Assembly: GCA_030153205.1 (NCBI GenBank)
Contig: JASLHV010000314.1
Coordinates: forward strand, 1 to 7,492
Length of the DNA: 7,492 nucleotides
Direction: 5' to 3'
Origin: Roseiarcus sp.
Lineage (GTDB): Bacteria > Pseudomonadota > Alphaproteobacteria > Rhizobiales > Beijerinckiaceae
The notes beneath the pieces were generated by a model. That model was not told where the DNA came from, did no database searches, and saw only the letters and a list, made by a program, of their open reading frames with translations. Positions 1 through 5,262 of this stretch are shown in pieces; position 1 is the first letter of the stretch, and each line of letters starts with the position of its first letter. The position numbers were made by a program, and so were the translations under genes.

Positions 1-14
1 CCGGTATGGAGGTC

Positions 15-31
15 TAGTGGTCCAGCCACTA
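15..31. repeat. Small inverted repeat (6-bp arms, 5-nt loop)
   Basis: The arms TAGTGG (15-20) and CCACTA (26-31) are perfectly complementary around the loop TCCAG. No T-run follows on either strand within the visible sequence, so it is not a typical intrinsic terminator. It could be a weak protein-binding palindrome or chance. Confidence 0.35.
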
Positions 32-351
32 TCGAATGATGGCTTCAACGCATACATTTTCTGAAGGACGAACCGGCTTTGGCGACGCTCTTGCGGAATT
101 TCTCATGACCGCGGTCCAAATCCGGCCGTCAGCCCCGACCGCCGTACGACATTACAGCGACGTTTCTTGGCCCGAAAGCGCAAATGCCGGCTTCACGGTG
201 GAAAGAAAGGGAAAAGCGGGCTCTACAGGCGCGAGCCAAGAGGGTGTATTCAGGCCAAGGCCATATTTGACGCGATGCAGAAAATCAATACATCGTTGAT
301 CATGAGGCGCCGCTAGCCAACATCGATAACAGCCCTTGCAGTGACGGCGAT

Positions 352-363
352 GGATCGCGATCC
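352..363. repeat. 12-bp perfect palindrome GGATCGCGATCC
   Basis: This is a self-complementary 12-mer. It sits inside a longer near-palindrome (350-366) whose outer ATG/CAT arms also match if one extra C is bulged out. It lies about 165 bp beyond the phaZ stop codon, in DNA without a convincing gene. It could be a dimeric regulator's operator, but no partner gene or promoter is visible to support that. Confidence 0.35.
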
Positions 364-528
364 CATACAATTTGGGTACGGTTGTGCGAAAATCGCTCCT
401 TCGCCTTCAACACGCGCGCACCACGGGATTTTGAGCGTTAGTTTGCGCTGACGGGCGGCAATGTCATGAGGCATTAGTGACGCGCCACCCGATTCCAATC
501 AGTTAACGTGACAACGCCCTCTATTCGC

Positions 529-1359
529 TTACTCCGCGAGAAACTTCTCGATCCGCGCCGCCATTTCGTTCGGGCGGGTCACCATGAACAAATGCCCGTC
601 GTCGATGATCTCCAGTCGCGCATTCGGCATTATCGCCGCCATGAGTCTGCCGTTTATCGGTGGAATGATCGGGTCGTCTGAGCCAGAAAGGATTAGAGTG
701 GGTGTATCGAGACGCCATAGCCAAGGCAGGCTCGACCAGCCCGCCAATGCAAGAAGCTGATAGAGATATCCGAGACCGCTTGCGCCTGACATTGCCTGCG
801 CGTGGCGAGTTATGAGCTGTGGATCGCGACGGAATTCACCGCCGTAGATGCGAGGGGCAATGTCGCGCATGAAATTCTTGTCAAGATAGCGACGCGGCGT
901 CGCGAGGCTCCATAGGACCGACGGACGTCCCGGCGCCATGATGACGCCGGGAGAAGTCGCGGCGAGCACAAGCTTGCGGCACGTGCGCCGGTATTGATGA
1001 GCAAATTGCTGCGCTAACCCCCCGCCCCACGAGACGCCCGCGACGTCGATCTGATTGTAGCTGAGCTGCTCCATCAGCCTGGCCGCGAGGCGCGCCATTG
1101 TCGAGGGACGATAGGGCAAGGACTGCGACGGCGAGCCGCCTACCCCCGGAATATCGAAAATAATCGCCTCGACTTCGGAAAGAGCAAGAAGGAAGGGTTT
1201 TGCGAGCTCCCAATTCGCGCCAATGCCGTTAAAGAGAAGAAGCGGCGGCCGCGTCTTCGAACCGCGTTTGATCGCGACGCGGAGCGATTGGCCACGGACG
1301 TCGATCGTCCGTACGTCAATCGCGTCGGCGCTGGAGTCCAAAAAGCTAGTCGAAGACAT
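529..1359 (-). CDS. phaZ: Intracellular mcl-PHA depolymerase PhaZ (alpha/beta hydrolase)
   Basis: This 276-residue alpha/beta hydrolase is expected to hydrolyse intracellular medium-chain PHA granules to free (R)-3-hydroxy fatty acids. The family resemblance to Pseudomonas PhaZ is strong along its whole length. Shared landmarks include LLLFNGIGAN (40-49), FDIPGVGGS (68-76), the nucleophile elbow GVSWGG with Ser110 (108-113), QQFAH (117-121), a cap region with SLATPRRY (151-158) and IYGGEFRRDP (171-180), SGSDDPIIP with Asp229 (225-233), and IIDDGHLF with His256 (251-258). Ser110, Asp229 and His256 each lie eight residues beyond the Ser102/Asp221/His248 triad reported for P. putida PhaZ, because the N-terminus is a little longer. 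There is no signal peptide, as expected for a granule-associated cytoplasmic enzyme. The ATG lies inside phaC (14-nt overlap) with only a weak GGAA upstream, so translation is probably coupled to phaC. The gene order phaC-phaZ matches Pseudomonas. Confidence 0.93.
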   Translation of the reverse strand: MSSTSFLDSSADAIDVRTIDVRGQSLRVAIKRGSKTRPPLLLFNGIGANWELAKPFLLALSEVEAIIFDIPGVGGSPSQSLPYRPSTMARLAARLMEQLSYNQIDVAGVSWGGGLAQQFAHQYRRTCRKLVLAATSPGVIMAPGRPSVLWSLATPRRYLDKNFMRDIAPRIYGGEFRRDPQLITRHAQAMSGASGLGYLYQLLALAGWSSLPWLWRLDTPTLILSGSDDPIIPPINGRLMAAIMPNARLEIIDDGHLFMVTRPNEMAARIEKFLAE

Positions 1360-3046
1360 AGGTTCCAGGCGCTGGCGCGCCCGCTGGATGACGATCGTCG
1401 CCGAGCCTCGCCGGCGCCGGGACCTCGTCGCCTGACCGATCGATTAACCAGTCGCGCCAGTGCGGCCACCAGCTACCGCTTTTCTTTTCCCCCTGGGCCA
1501 AGAACGCATCGGCGTTCGGCGCGTTGGCGAGGCCGGTTACGAACGATGCTTTTGGATTGGTCGGCGGATTGAGAAGGCTCTGCAGGTGACCGCTGTTCGA
1601 CAGAACGAAAGTGACGTCCTTGCCATAGATTTGCGCGCTGCGATAGACGCCCTTCCAAGGCGTGATGTGATCAGTAACGCCGCCGACAACATAAGCGTCC
1701 GTTTTGACGCGACGCATGTCGAGAGCTGCGCCGTCGAGCGTTAGCCTGTTGGCGTTGACGAAGGGATTGGTGAAGTAGAGATCGATGTAGTCGCCATGGA
1801 GCCGGGCCGGTAGCCGCGTCGTGTCGGCGTTCCAGTAAAGGATATCGAAAGCCGGGGGCGTCGCGCCGAGAAGATAGTTGTTCACCCAATAATTCCAGAT
1901 GAGATCATTAGGCCGCATCCAAGCGAACACACGCGCCAAATCCTCGCCCGCGAGCACGCCGCGAAGCCGCGAGGCCTCTTTGGCGGCCTTCATCGTTTCC
2001 GGCGTTACCAACGACATGACGGGCGTGTCGAGGTCGGTTGTCAAATCCAGGACGCAGACCAGAAGCGTGACGTTCTTCACCTTATGTCGACCGTTCGCAG
2101 CAAGAGAAGCAACATAGGCAGAGGCGGTGATGCCGCCCGAACAGGGCCCGAGCATTGTCACATCCTCGCTTCCAGTGATCGCAATGGCGGCGTTGGTCGC
2201 CTCGTCCAATGCTGCGACGTATGTGTCGAGACCCCAGTCCCGCTGTTTAGCGGTAGGATTTCTCCAACTGACAGCGAAAAATTGAAAACCGCTCTTCAGC
2301 AGATATTGGACCAGGCTTTTGTCGGGCGCCAAATCGAGGGAATAGAATTTATTGATCTGCGGCGGTGAATAGACGATAGGCCGACGCCGAACGCTCGGCG
2401 TCATCGGCGCATATTGAATGAGTTCCAGTACTTCGTTGCGGAAGACGACGGCGCCTGGCGTGGTGGCGAGATTGCCGCCAACCTTGAAGCCGGATTTATT
2501 GACTTGCGACGGCAAGCCGCCGTTTTGGGCGAGATCCTCGACGAAATGTTTGAAGCCGCGCCAGAGGCTCTCGCCTCCCGTATCGACGGCTTGACGCACT
2601 GCGGCGGGGTTGGTCAGAAGACTGTTGGTGGGAGCGATCGCGTCAACCAAGATCGAGGCGAACAGCCGGGCGCGCTGCTTGTCTGCTGCGCTGAGGCTCG
2701 TACCGTCGATGAATTTATCAACTGCCGCGCCCCAGGCGAGATAGGTCTGCAGCAGGCGCTTGTGCAGGCCGCTCGTCTTCCAGGCGCCGTCGCCGAAGCG
2801 CTTGTCTCCGGCAACTGGCGCACGCTCGGATTCCCCCGCCATGATCTTGGTGACTTCGCCTAGAAACGCCAACCATTGATTGGCCGCGACCAGCGGCTCG
2901 CTCGCAAGCGCTCTGAACATCAGATTGGCGTTGTCAGCGAGATCCTTGCCGCGCAAGCCGACGAGCGGGTTCAGCGCAAGAGTCTCGCGCTCTCGGTCCT
3001 CTTCCATCGGTGGGCCATTTGTGTCCGAGCTTTTGGTCATCGTCAT
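1346..3046 (-). CDS. phaC: Class II poly(3-hydroxyalkanoate) synthase PhaC
   Basis: This 566-residue enzyme polymerises (R)-3-hydroxyacyl-CoA to PHA at the granule surface, releasing CoA. Its length and sequence match Pseudomonas class II synthases (about 559 residues). It works without a PhaE or PhaR partner, and none is seen here. An N-terminal domain with NPLVGLRGKDL (26-36), RRLLQTYLAW-like LLQTYLAW (98-105) and AIAPTN (136-141) leads into the alpha/beta-hydrolase catalytic domain. There the lipase-like box GPCSGG (300-305) carries the nucleophile Cys302. Asp459 in VTDHITPW (457-464) and His487 in LSNSGHLQS (482-490) complete the triad, matching Cys296/Asp451/His479 of Pseudomonas PhaC1. 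Also diagnostic are FAWMRPNDLIWNYWVNNYLLG (start at 374) and the C-terminal PGTYVF. Asp135 and Cys331 replace the usual Glu130 and Ser325. The start codon overlaps the phaJ stop as ATGA. A second in-frame ATG two codons later (3040) is better spaced from the GTGGG sequence and may be used instead. Confidence 0.95.
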   Translation of the reverse strand: MTMTKSSDTNGPPMEEDRERETLALNPLVGLRGKDLADNANLMFRALASEPLVAANQWLAFLGEVTKIMAGESERAPVAGDKRFGDGAWKTSGLHKRLLQTYLAWGAAVDKFIDGTSLSAADKQRARLFASILVDAIAPTNSLLTNPAAVRQAVDTGGESLWRGFKHFVEDLAQNGGLPSQVNKSGFKVGGNLATTPGAVVFRNEVLELIQYAPMTPSVRRRPIVYSPPQINKFYSLDLAPDKSLVQYLLKSGFQFFAVSWRNPTAKQRDWGLDTYVAALDEATNAAIAITGSEDVTMLGPCSGGITASAYVASLAANGRHKVKNVTLLVCVLDLTTDLDTPVMSLVTPETMKAAKEASRLRGVLAGEDLARVFAWMRPNDLIWNYWVNNYLLGATPPAFDILYWNADTTRLPARLHGDYIDLYFTNPFVNANRLTLDGAALDMRRVKTDAYVVGGVTDHITPWKGVYRSAQIYGKDVTFVLSNSGHLQSLLNPPTNPKASFVTGLANAPNADAFLAQGEKKSGSWWPHWRDWLIDRSGDEVPAPARLGDDRHPAGAPAPGTYVFD

Positions 3047-3525
3047 CCCACTGGTTGCGGCGTCTTGCCTGGAATGATGAGCGCCAGCGTTTCGGCGATG
3101 AAGGCCGGCCGCTCGGCGCCCTCGATTTCCATCACATTAATCGTCTTCATCACCAGTTGGCCCGCCTCCTTCGGCTCCACTGAGGCGAGAGAAACGCGCA
3201 GACGGACGTGCGCGCCAGCTTTGACCGGCGCGAGGAACCGTACTTTGTCGAGCCCATAGTTGAGGCCCGCCGCGGCGTCAGTTGGAATGATGCCGATATC
3301 CATCGACAGCCGCGCAATCAGCGACAACGTGAGATAGCCATGGGCGATTGTCCCGCGAAACGGACTCTCCCGCTTAGCCCGCTCGACATCGACGTGAATC
3401 CACTGATGGTCGCCGGTACATTCGGCGAATTGGCTGATCTGCTCTTGATCAACCGTCACCCAATCTGAGACGCCGAGTTCGCGACCGATCAAGTCCCGGA
3501 CATTGGCGAGCGTGAGCTGGCTCAT
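3043..3525 (-). CDS. phaJ: MaoC-like (R)-specific enoyl-CoA hydratase, PhaJ4 type
   Basis: This 160-residue single hot-dog-fold hydratase of the MaoC/PhaJ family adds water to trans-2-enoyl-CoA from beta-oxidation to give (R)-3-hydroxyacyl-CoA, the substrate of PhaC. The hydratase-2 motif is intact: FAECTGDHQWIHVD (33-46) with catalytic Asp39 and His44 at the usual five-residue spacing, followed by GTIAHGYLTLSL (58-69). NYGLDKVRF (89-97) is characteristic of the longer PhaJ4/NodN-like branch, whose members are about 155-160 residues, rather than the 134-residue Aeromonas PhaJ. Pseudomonas PhaJ4 types favour medium-chain enoyl-CoA, which would fit a class II synthase, but chain-length preference cannot be read from sequence alone. 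It has a strong GAGGAG ribosome-binding site, follows the ligase gene after 29 bp, and its stop overlaps the phaC start. A generic MaoC dehydratase of other function is possible but unlikely in this context. Confidence 0.88.
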   Translation of the reverse strand: MSQLTLANVRDLIGRELGVSDWVTVDQEQISQFAECTGDHQWIHVDVERAKRESPFRGTIAHGYLTLSLIARLSMDIGIIPTDAAAGLNYGLDKVRFLAPVKAGAHVRLRVSLASVEPKEAGQLVMKTINVMEIEGAERPAFIAETLALIIPGKTPQPVG

Positions 3526-3528
3526 CCT

Positions 3529-3534
3529 CTCCTC
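3529..3534 (-). promoter_or_regulatory. Ribosome-binding site of phaJ
   Basis: The minus strand reads GAGGAG, then AGG, directly before the ATG at 3525. The purine-rich stretch supports this start, although the gap to the start codon is short (3 nt). Confidence 0.6.
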
Positions 3535-3554
3535 GTTGGGTCAAGCGTTGAACA

Positions 3555-5210
3555 TCAAGCCGCAACGCCGTATTTCGTACGCAATTCCTTTTTGTCGATC
3601 TTGCCGACGCTGGTGCGCGCCAGCGCCTCGACGAACAGGATACGCTCGGGGATGCCGAATTTAGAGATGGTTCCGTTGTCGCAGAAAGTCTTTACATGGG
3701 CTTTGATGTCGCTCTCGGCGACCGGCGGCTCGGTTTTCGGATCGCGTACGACCAGCGCAAGAGGACGCTCGCCCCATTTCTCATCCGCGACGCCTATTAC
3801 GGCGCATTCCGCGACGCCGACGCGCTGCGTGATGATGTCTTCCAGCTGTAGCGACGACACCCATTCGCCGCCTGTCTTGATGACGTCCTTGATACGGTCG
3901 GTGATCTGGATGTAGCCGTCGGGATGCATGACGGCGATATCGTTCGTATGGAGATAGCCGCCGGCCCATAGTTGTTCCGACGCCTCGGGATTGTTGAAAT
4001 ATCCCTGCGTGAGCCAGGGCGCGCGGGCGACGATCTCGCCGGCCGTCTGTCCGTCGCGCGGCGCTTCCTTCATATTCTCGTCGACGATGCGCAGTTCGAC
4101 CAAGGGACAGGCCAGACCCGCCCTCGTCCGGATCTCGACCTCGCGGTCGGGGTCTCCGGTGATGTCGCTGGACATGACGTGGGCCACCGCGAGTAACGGG
4201 CCGGTTTCCGACATGCCATAGCCGGCGAAAATGTCGACGCCGGCGGCAAGCGCCTGTTTCGCCAACGCCTTGGGCAGCGCGGAGCCGCCAATCACCATTT
4301 TCAGACCGGCGAGGTCGAGATTTGCTCTCGCCGCCGCGGCGAGCAGCATCTGCAGAATCGTCGGCACCCCATGTGTGATCGTTACGCCTTCGCTCTTGAT
4401 CAGCTTGATCAGCAACGCCGGATCATAGCGACCGGGATAGACCTGCTTGACGCCTGCGAAAGTCGCGGCCCAGGGGAAGCCCCAGGCGTGGACATGGAAC
4501 ATTGGCGTGATCGGCATGTAGACATCGTCGCGATGGAAGCGTCCCTGTTGCGCCGCCGCGCCGAAAACCGCCAATTCCACCATGGCGTGGAGGACGAGCT
4601 GCCGATGGCTGAAGTAGACACCTTTCGGCTGGCCGGTCGTGCCGGTCGTATAAAAGGTCGTCGCCTGAGTATTCTCATCGAAATCGGGAAAGTCGAAATC
4701 CGGCGCCGCAGCGGCGAGCAATTGCTCGTATTCGTCGACGAAATCGAGCCCACCGGTCGCGGGCTCGGCTTTATCCGACAGGACGACGAGCGTACGCACT
4801 TTCGTCAGCTGCGGCATGATGGGCTTGATCAGATCGACGAACTCGTCGTTGATCAGCAACACCGTGGGACCGGCGTGGTTGATCGTATAAACGATCTGTT
4901 CCGGCGACAATCGCACGTTAACCGTCTGCAGGATCGCGCCCATCATCGGGATCGCGAAAAACGCTTCCAGAAAACGATGGCTGTCCCAATCCAACACCCC
5001 AACCGTGTCGCCGGGAAGAACACCGAGCGCGGTCAAGGCGCTCGCCAGCCGGCCGATGCGGCGACGCAAGTCGGCATAACTCAGGCGCTTCTGGTCGCGA
5101 TAGACAATTTCCTGGTTAGGCCGATAGCCCATGGGGGCGCGCAGGAGCTGCTTGATTAACAACGGGTAGGAATGCGCCGCCTTGGCTGCAGCAATCAGTC
5201 TGCCGCTCAT
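3555..5210 (-). CDS. Medium-chain fatty acyl-CoA ligase (AlkK/PP_0763-like)
   Basis: This 551-residue ATP- and CoA-dependent ligase of the adenylate-forming (ANL) superfamily activates fatty acids through an acyl-AMP intermediate. The closest remembered relative is the P. putida PP_0763 type of medium-chain ligase used for mcl-PHA monomer supply. Shared landmarks are SYPLLIKQLL (14-23), VLDWDSHRFLEAFFAIPM (72-89), VNVRLSPEQIVYTINHA (97-113) and MPITPMFHVHAWG (232-244). The nucleotide loop TTGTTGQPKG lies at 188-197, GYGMSETGP at 330-338, and the hinge region DRIKDVIKTGGEW at 438-450. The C-terminal catalytic lysine is Lys537 in SVGKIDKK. The A7 motif reads HTND (421-424) rather than the usual HTGD, with the ribose-binding Asp424 kept. 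It is the first gene of the tight ligase-phaJ-phaC-phaZ run, and also suits reactivation of 3-hydroxy acids freed by PhaZ. Long-chain preference cannot be excluded. I give no symbol because alkK and fadD are both used loosely for this branch. Confidence 0.9.
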   Translation of the reverse strand: MSGRLIAAAKAAHSYPLLIKQLLRAPMGYRPNQEIVYRDQKRLSYADLRRRIGRLASALTALGVLPGDTVGVLDWDSHRFLEAFFAIPMMGAILQTVNVRLSPEQIVYTINHAGPTVLLINDEFVDLIKPIMPQLTKVRTLVVLSDKAEPATGGLDFVDEYEQLLAAAAPDFDFPDFDENTQATTFYTTGTTGQPKGVYFSHRQLVLHAMVELAVFGAAAQQGRFHRDDVYMPITPMFHVHAWGFPWAATFAGVKQVYPGRYDPALLIKLIKSEGVTITHGVPTILQMLLAAAARANLDLAGLKMVIGGSALPKALAKQALAAGVDIFAGYGMSETGPLLAVAHVMSSDITGDPDREVEIRTRAGLACPLVELRIVDENMKEAPRDGQTAGEIVARAPWLTQGYFNNPEASEQLWAGGYLHTNDIAVMHPDGYIQITDRIKDVIKTGGEWVSSLQLEDIITQRVGVAECAVIGVADEKWGERPLALVVRDPKTEPPVAESDIKAHVKTFCDNGTISKFGIPERILFVEALARTSVGKIDKKELRTKYGVAA

Positions 5211-5216
5211 GAACGT

Positions 5217-5222
5217 CCTCCC
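5217..5222 (-). promoter_or_regulatory. Strong ribosome-binding site of the acyl-CoA ligase
   Basis: The minus strand reads AAAGGGAGGACGTTCATG, which places GGGAGG six bases before the ATG at 5210. This is the best Shine-Dalgarno sequence in the window. It fixes the ligase start and suggests efficient translation at the head of the operon. Confidence 0.8.
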
Positions 5223-5228
5223 TTTGAT

Positions 5229-5260
5229 CGCCTATGGCGTTTCACGGGCCAAGCCGTGAA
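5229..5260 (-). promoter_or_regulatory. Pair of inverted repeats in the regulator-ligase gap
   Basis: Two adjacent palindromes fill most of the 52-bp gap. The larger has perfect 7-bp arms TTCACGG (5241-5247) and CCGTGAA (5254-5260) around a 6-nt spacer. The smaller has 4-bp arms CGCC (5229-5232) and GGCG (5236-5239) around TAT. On the transcribed strand the large hairpin comes just after the regulator's stop codon and about 30 nt before the ligase start. No T-run follows, so it is not a standard terminator. It could be an operator, an RNA element that reduces readthrough, or a stability hairpin protecting the downstream pha mRNA. No clear -35/-10 pair is visible in the gap. Confidence 0.5.
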
Positions 5261-5262
5261 GC

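Larger units (their letters stand above)
1..528. other. Intergenic stretch downstream of phaZ, no convincing gene
   Basis: No reading frame here looks like a real gene. The longest candidates are an 87-codon frame on the plus strand (36-299) and frames of 61 and 72 codons on the minus strand (498-313 and 370-152). None has a clear ribosome-binding site. Their third codon positions are far less GC-rich than in the neighbouring genes, and I recognise no full-length protein family. One minus-strand stretch around 391-447 reads like the first residues of a group 3 [NiFe]-hydrogenase large subunit, which is discussed as a finding. The region also holds a small hairpin (15-31) and a 12-bp perfect palindrome (352-363). 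I see no tRNA, CRISPR or insertion-sequence ends, and no strong intrinsic terminator after phaZ. It may be decayed sequence at the border of the PHA cluster. Confidence 0.6.

Noticed and set aside
36..299. 87-codon plus-strand frame as a small gene
   Set aside because: No Shine-Dalgarno sequence, mixed third-base composition unlike the real genes, and a C-terminal half that looks random. I keep it only as a mention under the intergenic entry.
500..528. Intrinsic terminator directly after phaZ
   Set aside because: I looked for a GC stem followed by a T-run on the minus strand and found only 3-4 bp pairings without a T-run.
2414..2863. 149-codon open frame on the plus strand
   Set aside because: Antisense shadow of the well-supported phaC; no ribosome-binding site or recognisable domain.
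1346..3046. Class I or class III synthase assignment
   Set aside because: Length, the CSGG box, the SNSGHLQS segment and the PGTYV end all match class II; class III enzymes are shorter and need PhaE.
4371..5159. 262-codon open frame on the plus strand
   Set aside because: It lies fully antisense to the ligase, which has all its family motifs. High-GC codon bias commonly leaves long open antisense frames, and the translation resembles no family I know.
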